NCBI RefSeq assembly: GCF_965221945.1
Contig: NZ_OZ244925.1
Span: 3,782,001-3,846,000 of the forward strand
Source of the DNA: Poriferisodalis sp965221945
GTDB lineage: Bacteria; Actinomycetota; Acidimicrobiia; Acidimicrobiales; Poriferisodalaceae
Reading direction: 5' to 3'
DNA length: 64,000 bases
The notes beneath the pieces were generated by a model. The model made no database searches, was not told the DNA's origin, and was given only the letters and a program-made list of their open reading frames with translations. A program made the position numbers and the translations under genes. Positions 26,841 through 35,098 of the stretch are shown one piece after another; positions within the stretch are counted from its first letter, which is position 1; every line of letters begins with the position of its first letter.

Positions 26841-28466
26841 GATGAGGGTCTCGGCCAAAGCGGCGTAGACGCACACGGCGATGTGGCCGCGGACGCGTTT
26901 TTCGGTCCAGTGCCGTATGGGGCGCAGCCGCAGGAAGTCCTTGAGGGTCCGGAACCGGTCTTCGACGTCGGCGAGCTGACGGTAGGCGGCGACGACGCGT
27001 GCGGTGGGGGCCTGTTGGGCGTCAAGGCTGGTGGTGAGCACGTAGCGGCCGGCGAGGAGTCTCTCGTAGGCGTGAGCGTGTTCGTCGTAGTGGTAGACGA
27101 ACCGGCCGGGCGCGATCTCGAGGTCGAACAGGGCGGCGACGCCGCTGGGCCCCAGGACGCGCTGCGCGGCGCGTCCGATCAGGGCGGGGTCTGCGAGCCG
27201 TCCGGCCCGGACTCTGTGTTCGAGGGCGACCAGGCCGGCTTCGGCGCGGGCGACGAGCTCGGCTGTGCGCCGCGTGTCGCGTCGGGCGCGGGCGTCGGAC
27301 TCCACGACTATGGCTCGGGTGCCGTCGGCGAGGACGGCCTCGGCGGCGCGGCACCGACAGGCGGCCACGTCGGTCCAGGCGGTGTCGGCGCCGATGGTCT
27401 CGAGGGCTTCGCGGCAGGCCTTGTCGCGGTGCAGGCGGGTGGCGAGCACGTGGTCGCAGCCGGCGTCGGCGACCGCGGCGACGTTGCCCGCCGAGACCAG
27501 GCCCCGGTCCGCGACCACGCAGATCCTCCCGACCGCGAACCGCTCGGTGAGGTCGGCGAGCACGCCGGGCAGCGTGGACGCGTCGTTGGTGTTCCCGGCG
27601 AACACGTGGTGCGCGATCGGGACGCCGTCGCCGGTGCACAGCAGCCCGATCACGACCTGGGGCCGGTCCGGGCGCCGGTCGCGCGAATAGCCGAACGCCT
27701 TGGACCCGAACCGCTCCGAGGGACCCGTGGAGCCCTCCAGATAGGTCGAGGTCAGGTCATAGCACACGAACCGCAGGTCCAGGCTGGTCAGGTCGCACAG
27801 CCGACCGAACAGGAACTCCTCGGTCGAGTCCTTGACGTCCGCGACGGCGTCCAGCGCCCGGTAGTACTGCGCCGGCGACGGAGCGGACCACCCCTCGGGC
27901 ATGACCACGTCGGCTGCGGCCCACTCGGGCAGCCGCCGCTTCGAGCACGGCGCGACCAGCCGGTTCGCCGTCATCGCGAACACCGCGTCGCCCAGCCGGT
28001 CGGCGCCGCGCGCCGATCCCGCCTCGGCGAACCAGCCGCCCAGGCCCAGCCGCTCCCACACCGCCGCCGCGCACGCCACCCCGCCCGCCGCGGGCGCCCC
28101 CTCGGCCTCCACCGCCCCAGGATCGACGCGTTCGCGTTCCAGATGGGCCTCCAAGGCTGCGACGATGCGCTCGAGCTGGCCCGAGCGTCGCAGCGCTGAG
28201 GCCTCGCCCAGCCGCAGCAGCGTGCGGTGCCCGACCTTCGCGCCGTCGCGCACCGACTCCACCAAAGACAGATACTCATACGTCTTGTCGCCCCTGCGCC
28301 GCCTCGTCGTCTTCACGAACACCCCAGCAGCATAACACCCACCACTCCCGCCAAGCTGCAAATGTCGCCCCTACAAAACCATCACGGAACAACCTCGCCG
28401 CACCCAAACCCGCAGGTCACAAACCCGACACCCGCCCAACACGCACCCCAACCCGTCAAATTCGGG
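26526..28466 (-). mobile_element. Intact IS1634-type insertion sequence, about 1.94 kb
   Basis: The left end CCCGAGTTTGACGGGT (26526-26541) matches the reverse complement of the right end ACCCGTCAAATTCGGG (28451-28466) with one mismatch, giving terminal inverted repeats of about 16 bases. Both ends are flanked by TCTGG. A single full-length DDE transposase fills most of the element on the minus strand. These features agree with the IS1634 family, which makes 5-6-bp target duplications. The intact ends and transposase suggest a recent, possibly active, insertion. Confidence 0.9.
26619..28322 (-). CDS. IS1634-family DDE transposase
   Basis: I chose the GTG at 28322 (GVFVKTTRRRRG); a second GTG lies at 28316 and a longer frame begins at 28361 within the element. 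The roughly 567-residue product carries the DDE catalytic acidic residues in CYDLTSTYLEG, VVADRGLVSAG and VEDRFRTLKDFLRLRPI, followed by HWTEKRVRGHIAVCVYAAL. This spacing and the C-terminal Y-x-x-L-x-x-V-E block are typical of IS4-like IS1634 transposases. No frameshift or internal stop is present. Confidence 0.93.
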   Translation of the reverse strand: MFVKTTRRRRGDKTYEYLSLVESVRDGAKVGHRTLLRLGEASALRRSGQLERIVAALEAHLERERVDPGAVEAEGAPAAGGVACAAAVWERLGLGGWFAEAGSARGADRLGDAVFAMTANRLVAPCSKRRLPEWAAADVVMPEGWSAPSPAQYYRALDAVADVKDSTEEFLFGRLCDLTSLDLRFVCYDLTSTYLEGSTGPSERFGSKAFGYSRDRRPDRPQVVIGLLCTGDGVPIAHHVFAGNTNDASTLPGVLADLTERFAVGRICVVADRGLVSAGNVAAVADAGCDHVLATRLHRDKACREALETIGADTAWTDVAACRCRAAEAVLADGTRAIVVESDARARRDTRRTAELVARAEAGLVALEHRVRAGRLADPALIGRAAQRVLGPSGVAALFDLEIAPGRFVYHYDEHAHAYERLLAGRYVLTTSLDAQQAPTARVVAAYRQLADVEDRFRTLKDFLRLRPIRHWTEKRVRGHIAVCVYAALAETLISRDLQTAHIADPDQPDQHLTAARALRELDRIRQVRLTAHDKHITLTTRRSPLQNQILAATHTPTRTWDKARIH

Positions 28467-28471
28467 TCTGG
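28467..28471. repeat. Target-site duplication, right copy (TCTGG)
   Basis: This copy is followed by GAC TGA, which restores the original last codon and stop of the interrupted ATPase gene when the insertion sequence is removed in silico. Confidence 0.85.
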
Positions 28472-28477
28472 GACTGA

Positions 28478-28634
28478 GGCCGGTCTCTCGATCATCATTC
28501 GTCAAGGGCACCCCGATTTTCTCGATCTCCCGTCCCGACGCCGGGATGCCAGTGATGAGAAAGATGTCACCTTGGGGGGACACTCGGCTGAGACATGAAA
28601 CCTGCCCCAACTGGTCGTTCGTTAGCGTGCTCAC
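28478..28634 (-). pseudogene. N-terminal remnant of a P-loop kinase (paralogue of the gene at 43014-43580)
   Basis: On the minus strand, 28530-28574 reads QGDIFLITGIPASGR, almost the same as DGDIFLITGVPASGKS at the start of the intact kinase gene ending at 43580. The similarity holds at the DNA level and stops inside the P-loop, where Lys-Ser is replaced by Arg-Glu. The rest of the kinase is absent because the ancestral end of the msmK-like gene follows immediately. It is therefore a truncated duplicate. Confidence 0.65.
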
Positions 28635-28637
28635 CCA

Positions 28638-29153
28638 ATGCAGGGCAGCCCAGATGCCACGCCAGAGCCCGAAGCGATCGCCGGGCGCGTCACCGAGTTC
28701 GTCAAGGTCGGTGACACTGTCCGGCGGCCCGCAACTGAGTCCTCAGCGTCGGTTCAACAACTGCTCACCCACCTCGAGCACGCCGGTTTCGCTGGTGCCC
28801 CCCGCTTCATCGCCGCCGAGTCTGACGGTTCGATTGTGCTCAGCTGGATCGAGGGGTGGGTGCCGACCGATGCCGATCCCTGGTTAGGAGACTGGCCGAG
28901 CACGCCCGACTGGTCTGCGCGCATTGCAGCTTTGGTCGGCGGTTACCGGCTGAGCGCCGGCCAGGCCCATGGACTCGCGGACATGGTCGTCGAGGTCATC
29001 GCCGGCTGCAGGCGGAGCGTGGTCCGCAAGATCGCTGCGGGGATCCCAGCATTCGTGCAGATGGAACGCGAAGGCATCCTCGCAACCCTCGACAGTCAGC
29101 ACCGAGCCGCCGAGCAGCACCGAACGCTCGTAGCGCAAGCCGCTGCTGCTTGA
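28638..29153 (+). pseudogene. Phosphotransferase (APH-like) with catalytic region deleted
   Basis: The 171-codon frame joins an N-lobe of aminoglycoside-phosphotransferase-like kinases (FVKVGDTVRRPA, LLTHLEHAGFAGAPRFIAA) to a C-terminal piece (REGILATLDSQHRAAEQHRT-like). The catalytic loop (HGD) and the FIDWD metal-binding segment that should lie between are missing. The frame stays open, so the loss looks like a clean internal deletion of some 100 or more codons. Related pieces occur at 30570 and 40164. An active kinase is very unlikely. Confidence 0.65.
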
Positions 29154-29256
29154 GCTGAGCTCCGGCAACCCTGCGACTTCTGCCGAGCCAAGAGAGATTG
29201 TGATGCTTGCCGCCTCGTGCCGGATGACCTCGGGGCGTGTCAGCGAGGGTTTGGGT

Positions 29257-30438
29257 TCACGACAGCCTCTGGTGCGGCGAAGAACCAGTCAGTGCGTGCG
29301 GCATGGTGCTCATCAGTTCCGTTCCCTGTTCGGTGATGAGGTACTGGTCTTCCAGTTTCACTCCCTGATGGCTTTCCGAATCGCCGATGTAGCTCTCTAT
29401 GCAGATCACCATTCCCGGTTCGAAAGCACCCGAGACCGGGAACGGACGTGATGGGTCGTGGACCGGAATGTAGGGAGCCTCGCCAGTGAGGCCGAGGCCA
29501 TGGGCCAAGCAGTAGTAGCGGTACGGTGCGAACCGCTCAGGCACCGCCCACACCGATCGAGCGAATGACTCGTAACTGCGTCCAGGCGCCAACAGCGACG
29601 CATTGTGCCGCAGCTGCTCAAGAGCCATCGAGAAGATGCTTTGCTGAGTCGGCGACGGTCGGCCGTCGCCGCACACGAACGTTCTCGAGAAGTCGGCGCC
29701 ATAGCCGCCGGGTCCGATGGCGTCGGTGTCGACGCAGAACAGATCGCCGCTGGAGATCGTGGCCGTGCCGGCCTCGTTGAAGTACGGGAACGTCCGGGAC
29801 CCCGCCTGGGCGAGCCGCGTCGAGATGAACTCGCCGTTCTGCGCGATGAGGCCCCGGTGCAGCTCAGCCCAGACCTCGACCTCGGTTCGCCCAGGCTCGA
29901 TCCGTTCTCTCATCGTCTCAAGTGCGGCTGTGACGATGTCCATCGCGGAGCGCATGGCGGCCAGTTCGCCGTCTGTCTTGATTCGGCGGGCCGAGGCGAA
30001 AACCTCGGTAGCTGAAGTGAGCTCACAACCCTGTGCGCGCAGCGCGTCGGTCACATGGTGATCGAACCGTTCGATCGCGAGACGGCGTCCGCCGAACGGT
30101 TGCGCCTTGATGAGATCGGCGATCTCGCGAGCGAAGCCCTCGGTGGACTCGGCCCAACGCGACCCGCTCGCCGGCGTCAAACCAGGAGCAATTCGCACTT
30201 CGGTGACCGACGGAGCACTCGCGGCCAAGTGCTCGCAACCAGCGAATTCCCACAGCACGACCGGTCCTTCAGCGAGCACGAGCACGAACCGGAACGCGCC
30301 CATCATCGAGAACACCGTCATGTTCCGCACGCCAGTCGCATACACGACATTGACCGGATCAGCGGTCAGGACCGCCATGACATCAAGCGATTCCATCGTG
30401 CGACGCAGCCGGTTCAATCGCTCGACTTCCAGCGTCAC
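29257..30438 (-). CDS. M24-family metalloprotein (Xaa-Pro peptidase/creatinase fold, DddP-like)
   Basis: I chose GTG at 30438 (VTLEVERLNRLRRTMESLD); a longer frame to 30528 adds a basic stretch with no homology. The 393-residue protein has the pita-bread fold ligands: Asp-Thr-Asp in FCVDTDAIGPGGYGADFSR, His in YYCLAHGLGL, Glu in ICIESYIG and Glu in KLEDQYLITE. The extra Asp (D-x-D) and the spacing between ligands (12/10, 64, 35 and 15 residues) match what I recall of the DMSP lyase DddP. The acidic residue six after the His, catalytic in DddP, is Gly here. It may be a peptidase-like relative. Confidence 0.8.
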   Translation of the reverse strand: MTLEVERLNRLRRTMESLDVMAVLTADPVNVVYATGVRNMTVFSMMGAFRFVLVLAEGPVVLWEFAGCEHLAASAPSVTEVRIAPGLTPASGSRWAESTEGFAREIADLIKAQPFGGRRLAIERFDHHVTDALRAQGCELTSATEVFASARRIKTDGELAAMRSAMDIVTAALETMRERIEPGRTEVEVWAELHRGLIAQNGEFISTRLAQAGSRTFPYFNEAGTATISSGDLFCVDTDAIGPGGYGADFSRTFVCGDGRPSPTQQSIFSMALEQLRHNASLLAPGRSYESFARSVWAVPERFAPYRYYCLAHGLGLTGEAPYIPVHDPSRPFPVSGAFEPGMVICIESYIGDSESHQGVKLEDQYLITEQGTELMSTMPHALTGSSPHQRLS

Positions 30439-30772
30439 AATTCGCCTCCGACCGGCCCGGGAGCATTCACGCACGACAATCGCGAGCCGGCTTTCGATCC
30501 CTGAGAATTCCGGGTCCGCCACACACACGAACAGCCCCAGTATCGGTCACCGCCTGACCACGCAAGACAGTCTTTCGGGACGGGTGGGCGGCGGCCTTCA
30601 TCGATTGGGACGGGATCTTCGTCTCGACGCCGATGTTGAGACCTCGCGCACCCCGTTTGGCTGTGCGCAGAGCGGCGTGGTAGGCCGGGCGACATGGCAG
30701 CGCCAAAGAGGCCGCAAGGGTCAAGGACCGCGAGCTGGACGCGGATCGCCAACTCATCTCTGAAATCAAGTT
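30439..30772. other. Gap between the M24 gene and mazE, holding a phosphotransferase fragment
   Basis: No intact gene is seen. The divergent starts at 30438 (minus) and 30796 (plus) place promoters here. A short phosphotransferase fragment at 30570-30620 is listed separately. Confidence 0.4.
30570..30620 (+). pseudogene. Catalytic-segment fragment of an APH-like phosphotransferase
   Basis: The frame reads VFRDGWAAAFIDWDGI, the region around the metal-binding FIDWD motif of aminoglycoside-phosphotransferase-like kinases. The DNA closely matches 40315-40361 (VFRDGQATAFIDWDG), and the flanks do not continue the gene. It is exactly the segment missing from the remnant at 28638, so the pieces derive from one gene family. 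Only about 17 codons remain. Confidence 0.55.
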
Positions 30773-30788
30773 TCCTACCACAGTAGGA
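30773..30788. promoter_or_regulatory. Probable MazE operator (TCCTAC-CACA-GTAGGA)
   Basis: A 6-bp perfect inverted repeat with a 4-base spacer lies 7 bases upstream of the mazE ATG. Type II antitoxins normally bind such palindromes overlapping their own promoter. Binding would also mask the ribosome start region. Function is inferred from symmetry and position. Confidence 0.55.
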
Positions 30789-30795
30789 TTCTGGT

Positions 30796-31017
30796 ATGAA
30801 GATCAGCGTGAGCATTCCCGACGAGGACGTCGCAACGCTCGATGCGTACGCGCAAGCGCACCGGCTGCCGTCTCGGTCGGCGACGATCAGACAGGCCATC
30901 CGCCTACTGCGCACGTCGGACTTGGTGGTCGATTATTCCGAAGCGTTCGAGGAGTGGTCGGGAGCGGATGCAGATCTGTGGGACACCGCCGCGGATGACG
31001 GACTCGAGACTGCCTGA
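30796..31017 (+). CDS. mazE: Ribbon-helix-helix antitoxin (MazE type)
   Basis: The 73-residue protein starts with an RHH strand and helices (MKISVSIPDEDVATLDAYAQ, then SRSATIRQAIRLLRTSD) and ends in an acidic, probably disordered toxin-binding tail (EEWSGADADLWD). The TGA stop overlaps the ATG of the toxin gene by one base, the standard coupled arrangement. The protein should repress its own operon and neutralise MazF. Confidence 0.88.
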   Translation: MKISVSIPDEDVATLDAYAQAHRLPSRSATIRQAIRLLRTSDLVVDYSEAFEEWSGADADLWDTAADDGLETA

Positions 31018-31364
31018 TGCAGCGCAGCGAGGTCCGCGTCGTCGACTTCGGGTCCACCGTTGGTTCTGAGGCTGCCCGACGGCGGCCCGCTGTCATCGTG
31101 AGCAATGATGCGGCCAACGCTGCGGTCGGCATCACCGGACGCGGCGTGGTCAGCGTGGTGCCGCTGACCTCGAATACCGACCGGGTACTGCCGTTCCAAG
31201 TCCTCATCGAGGCCGCTGATGCAGGGCTGCCCGTTGATTCCAAGGCTCAGGCCGAACAGGTCCGCTCAGTCGCTGCGAGCCGCATCGGCGACCGCATCGG
31301 TGTGCTGCCGTTCGAACTCATGCAGCGACTCGACGACGCCCTCCGTCTTCACCTCGACCTGTAG
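31017..31364 (+). CDS. mazF: MazF/PemK-family mRNA interferase toxin
   Basis: The 115-residue protein shows the family start (RSEVRVVDFGSTVGSEAARR), RPAVIVSND with the conserved proline and VSVVPLTSN, then QVRSVAASRIGDRIGVLP. The conserved Arg and Thr/Ser of the RNase site fall in the expected strands. MazF cleaves mRNA at short sequence sites when free of its antitoxin. The operon looks complete, in contrast to the other toxin loci of this window. Confidence 0.9.
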   Translation: MQRSEVRVVDFGSTVGSEAARRRPAVIVSNDAANAAVGITGRGVVSVVPLTSNTDRVLPFQVLIEAADAGLPVDSKAQAEQVRSVAASRIGDRIGVLPFELMQRLDDALRLHLDL

Positions 31365-31454
31365 TCGCCCGATCCGGTGTCGAAGCTGGCTTTACTTACG
31401 CGCCAGGGCGCTTGGGCGACCGTGCACTGCTCCACGGTGTGTTCGCCCCGACCG

Positions 31455-32057
31455 CTAGGCCTCCACATCGCAGGAAGCACCGACCGCTAGCCACACGTGG
31501 ATCGCCTCGTCATCGGACGAGGCGAGCACCTCGACGCAGCCGGGCTCGTTCAGCCAGATGCCGCCCGCCCAGACGAGCCACTCACCGCGATCGGCCCCAC
31601 ACGGCCAGCCTGGGGCGTTGCCGGCCGCGTCGGCCTCGCATAGGGGACCATGCGTGTCGCAAGGACCGACCGTCAGTGCACTCGCAGACCCGAATTCGAT
31701 CTGCCCGTAGTCAAGGAATGCGCCGTCCGGGGCACTCACAATCCCGAGCGACGCCTGGCGGGAGCGACGCACGAGCAGCCCGAACTTCGCGAACCGATAG
31801 TCCTCATGGCCCGAGACCCCAGACCCGGATCGCCCGAACTGCAACACCCCCGAGGGCAGCGCGACGAACCCGCCGTCGGCGCCGTATGCCGTGTAGCCGG
31901 GAACGGGCTCAGGGATCGCATCGATGACGCCGAGGCACTTGGCGACTTGGTGAGGGGGCTGATCTTTCGCCTCGGGATGGTCGGCAGCGCTGCCGCTGCA
32001 ACCCAGGACCAGCCCTGCGACCAATGCCGCACCAACGATCCGTGCCAACTCGGCCAT
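31455..32057 (-). CDS. Predicted lipoprotein, copy 1 of a duplicated gene
   Basis: The 200-residue protein has a lipoprotein signal ending in LVAGLVLGCSGSA and a Cys- and Trp-containing mature domain (VGPCDTHGPLCEADAAGN, GEWLVWAGGIWLNEPGC). I do not recognise the family. The gene at 50087-50689 encodes a protein of identical length that differs at only about 25-30 positions. Both are preceded by the same short DUF2237-like fragment. The function is unknown; the four conserved cysteines suggest disulphides outside the membrane. Confidence 0.75.
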   Translation of the reverse strand: MAELARIVGAALVAGLVLGCSGSAADHPEAKDQPPHQVAKCLGVIDAIPEPVPGYTAYGADGGFVALPSGVLQFGRSGSGVSGHEDYRFAKFGLLVRRSRQASLGIVSAPDGAFLDYGQIEFGSASALTVGPCDTHGPLCEADAAGNAPGWPCGADRGEWLVWAGGIWLNEPGCVEVLASSDDEAIHVWLAVGASCDVEA

Positions 32058-32072
32058 CTGGCGGCGAGGCTA

Positions 32073-32134
32073 CGAAGATCATCACGGAACCGGACTCTGA
32101 GCGGGTCGTACGAGCACGGCTGAAATTCGCTGCC
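32073..32134 (-). pseudogene. N-terminal DUF2237 fragment upstream of lipoprotein copy 1
   Basis: On the minus strand this reads GSEFQPCSYDPLRVRFRDD, matching GGELQPCSYDPLTGWFRDG near the start of the intact DUF2237 gene at 48809-49180. The similarity breaks off after FRDD and the lipoprotein leader begins. The same joint occurs upstream of copy 2 (50704-50765), so fragment and lipoprotein gene were copied together. Confidence 0.6.
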
Positions 32135-32232
32135 GAGATCGCTTCAGACGACGCCGCCCAGTCACCTAGGTCTGCGCAGCCAGCGTCGGGCAGAAATCTG
32201 CTTGGCCGGAACGTGGGACTACCGCAATTTTC

Positions 32233-32664
32233 GTGGCTGTGAGGAAGCTGTCGGTCGCATTGGACGAATCGGTCGCCGAGAGAGCGGCCAGCGCAGCGGC
32301 GACGCACGGGGTCAGCCTGTCGGCGTGGCTGAACGCGGCTGCGGAGCGTGCGTTGCACCAGGGTGTACTTGGAGATGGCATGACCCCGACGGTTCCCGCT
32401 GGTGTGCTGGCCCAAGGGTGGCGCGGCGGTCCACAGGCGCAGATGTCGAGGCTGCTGCCGGGCTGCCGGATCGAATCGCTCAATGAGACTCGGGCTCGTT
32501 CTGCGGGCACGGCATGTGCCTCAGCCGGCACCAATGACGTAGTCGATGCCGCAGTTGTGGTCGGGGCCTCCGCTCGGGGCGACGTCGTGATCACCAGCGA
32601 CGAGCGCGATCTTCAGCGCATCGCAGCGGCCCTCGGCGTCACGTTGCACACACGGCAGGCCTGA
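32233..32664 (+). pseudogene. VapB-VapC in-frame fusion with internal deletion
   Basis: The 143-residue frame begins as an RHH-type antitoxin (KLSVALDESVAERAASAAA, SLSAWLNAAAERAL) and continues as the C-terminal two thirds of a PIN-domain toxin (PTVPAGVLAQGWRGG, GTNDVVDAAVVVGASARGD, ITSDERDLQRIA). The antitoxin tail and the toxin N terminus, including its first catalytic Asp (usual LILDAGAL-type start), are missing. The later acidic residues in NDVVDA and TSDERD remain. One protein is still encoded; it is probably not an RNase but could still bind DNA. Confidence 0.75.
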
Positions 32665-33051
32665 GACGCCAGAGGGTCTACTTCTTCAGCAGATCCCGGA
32701 TTATCGCGGGGCAATGCCAGGGTGCGTGATGCTCGGATCCACAAAGCATGACGACATGCCGGTCACTACCCACGTGTCTGCCGTCTAGGCGGTTGGCTGT
32801 CACGATCCGCACGGCCCAAGACTGGGTCGTCGGGTACGATCCCAGCATCGGCGGCTACGAAGCAAGCACTGTCAGGGGCCTCCTCTGCAACGGCGCTATC
32901 CCTAGTGCCAACGTCAAATCGACGAGATCGCCGACGACAACGGCAAGGGCGTCACGTTCAGCACCCCGAGTGCACGGGAGTTGAACGAGAGTGCGTGGCA
33001 CCGACCACTCGGAACACCCCCAAGGGTCGGTAGCGCCAACTGTGGCAACAC
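32665..33051. other. 387-bp gap without a recognisable gene
   Basis: Several short frames exist (for example QIDEIADDNGKGVTFSTP on the plus strand near 32920-32970) but they are interrupted and I recognise none. It may be further decayed coding sequence. The antiporter promoter must lie at its right end. Confidence 0.35.
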
Positions 33052-34743
33052 ATGCTGCCTGAGCTGTTGGTCCCGCTGGGACTGCTCATTGTGGTGGCCA
33101 AGCTGTTCGAAGGGGCGCTGGGACGGCTTGGCCTGAATTCGATCATCGCATACGTGCTGACCGGCATCTTGCTCGGGCCGGTCCTCAATTGGGTGACGCC
33201 CAACGACGAGTTGCAGCTCTTCTTGGGCCTGGGCATTTTCGTGCTGTTCTTCAACATCGGCTTCGACGAGATCGATGTACGGGGCTTCGTGTCGATCATT
33301 GGGGGCCGCTACTTCGCCGCCGCGATCATCTCCGTTGCGATATCCACGACGGTTGCCCTGTCGGTCACGTCAGACATCTTCGGCCTGAGCTTTTCGCTCA
33401 ACCTTCCGATCACCGATGCGCTCGCCTTGGCGGGCGTGCTTTCGCTCTCAAGTCTGGGCCTAGTGGCCAAAGTGCTGTCCGACAGCGGGCAGCTACGCGA
33501 GAGCATCGGTCTCAGGATCTTCGCCGTTGTGCTCATCGCCGAAATCATGACGCTGCTGGTGGTTGGCTTCACGGTTGGCGAACAGGCCCAAACGGCAGAT
33601 GCCGCCGCGGCGGTCGGGTTGATCGCCCAGATCGTGGCCTTCGTCCTGGTTGCCTGGCTGCTGTCTACCCGGGTGCTGCCGACCGCCATCGCGTTGCTGC
33701 AGCGAATATTCAACGTCCCTCAGCTGTCATTTGGCCTGTTGCTGGGCGGGCTGTTCCTGATGGTGGTCGGCGCCGAGCGCATGGGCCTGCACGGCACCAT
33801 TGGAGCGCTGCTGTTTGGCGCAGCCCTATCTGGCTTGCCTGAGCAGGTGCGCGGCGACATCATGCTCGGGCTGCGCAGCGCATCCGAAGGTCTGTTCGTG
33901 CCACTGTTCTTTGCGTCGGCCGGGCTGTACTTCGATCTGTCGTTCTTGGATCTGCCTGCGTCCACTATCGCCGCGCTGGTCATCATCCCGCTGGCGGGCA
34001 AGTTCGCCGGCGCTTTCATCGGCGCATATCTCGTGCGCATCGATGCACCGCTGACGCTCGCCACGGGCTTGATGGCGAAGGGTGTCGCCGAAGTCGGCTT
34101 CCTGCTGGTCATGCTGGAAGGCGGCGTCATCGGTGCGGATGTCTTCTCGATGCTGGTGCTCGTGATGTTCGGGTACATGCTGCTCATTCCGCCGCTCATC
34201 ACCGCCTCCGTGGAGCATGCGCGGGCAACCGGCGCACCTGCGACGCCGCTGTCCATGCCGCCGTCATTCGCCCGCTATGCCCTTGCTGGCGTCCAGGCCA
34301 GCAGCTTGCTCGATGCAACGCGCATGTTCCCGGGCCCGGAAGTGCCCATTGAAGAATTCCTTGAGAATTGGACCGTCCCCGGGCACACCGACTATGTCGT
34401 GGTGTCCGACGGCGAAGCCGTGGGCATCGTCTCTGCCGCCCGTCTGAAGAGGGTTCGCCGCAGCACGCGGGCCAGTACACCGCTGCACAAGGTGATGCGC
34501 CCATGTCCAATGGAAGCTCGGCCCGACGAGCCGATCAGCGATGTGCTTGAACGCATGGCGAAATACGCTGTCAACGTGACACCGGTTGTCGACGGACCGG
34601 ACGGAGAGTTCCGCGGCACCATCGTCGCGCACGACGTCATTGACTTGCTGGCGCTGATGGAAGAGATCAGGCCACAACCCGACCGCGTACACCGCGGGCA
34701 GGGGTCTGCTGACGGTACCGATTCAGTTTCAGACCCAGCCTGA
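33052..34743 (+). CDS. CPA2-family cation/proton antiporter with C-terminal CBS pair
   Basis: The 563-residue protein has about 12-13 hydrophobic helices spanning residues 1-390, from LLVPLGLLIVVAKLFEGALG to LVLVMFGYMLLIPPLI, and the CPA2 motif region GFDEIDVRGF / ALALAGVLSLSSLGLVAKVL. From about residue 420 the chain is soluble with two CBS-like repeats (DYVVVSDGEAVGIVSAARLK, VTPVVDGPDGEFRGTIVAHD), which usually bind adenine nucleotides. It likely exchanges Na+ or K+ for H+. It is a single-gene unit beside a sulphur-assimilation cluster. Confidence 0.88.
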   Translation: MLPELLVPLGLLIVVAKLFEGALGRLGLNSIIAYVLTGILLGPVLNWVTPNDELQLFLGLGIFVLFFNIGFDEIDVRGFVSIIGGRYFAAAIISVAISTTVALSVTSDIFGLSFSLNLPITDALALAGVLSLSSLGLVAKVLSDSGQLRESIGLRIFAVVLIAEIMTLLVVGFTVGEQAQTADAAAAVGLIAQIVAFVLVAWLLSTRVLPTAIALLQRIFNVPQLSFGLLLGGLFLMVVGAERMGLHGTIGALLFGAALSGLPEQVRGDIMLGLRSASEGLFVPLFFASAGLYFDLSFLDLPASTIAALVIIPLAGKFAGAFIGAYLVRIDAPLTLATGLMAKGVAEVGFLLVMLEGGVIGADVFSMLVLVMFGYMLLIPPLITASVEHARATGAPATPLSMPPSFARYALAGVQASSLLDATRMFPGPEVPIEEFLENWTVPGHTDYVVVSDGEAVGIVSAARLKRVRRSTRASTPLHKVMRPCPMEARPDEPISDVLERMAKYAVNVTPVVDGPDGEFRGTIVAHDVIDLLALMEEIRPQPDRVHRGQGSADGTDSVSDPA

Positions 34744-35098
34744 CTCGGACAGGCGACCTCACGGGCTCATCAAGTGCCATGACAGCGCTGTTGGCCTCTT
34801 CTCATCGCGTCGACGTTCACGCTGCAACATCTGCGCCATAGCACGCGCACTGCCGCAGTTTGCCCGTTGATTCACCCTGGGTATTGCGCAGGCTCTGGGG
34901 GTCCTTGGATTTGGTGGAGGCATGATGTTGGATTCATGTCGACGCTGGCGCCAGACTTCCCCCGTACGAATTCGAGTCGAACGAGGGCTTCCCGGCACCG
35001 GTCAACCGTGCGGCGCCGGCAACGCACGGCCGAGCGTCCGCCCATCCCGACACCACGCTTTTCTGAGCTGTTCTGAACACCGCGCCAGCATCACTCGC
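34744..35098. other. 355-bp gap between convergent genes
   Basis: No gene, repeat or clear terminator is seen. Both flanking genes end here (antiporter from the left, sulfite reductase from the right), so transcription terminators are expected. Confidence 0.35.

Noticed and set aside
26883..28199. 438-codon plus-strand frame through the transposase
   Set aside because: Antisense to an intact DDE transposase; no motif and no ribosome site.
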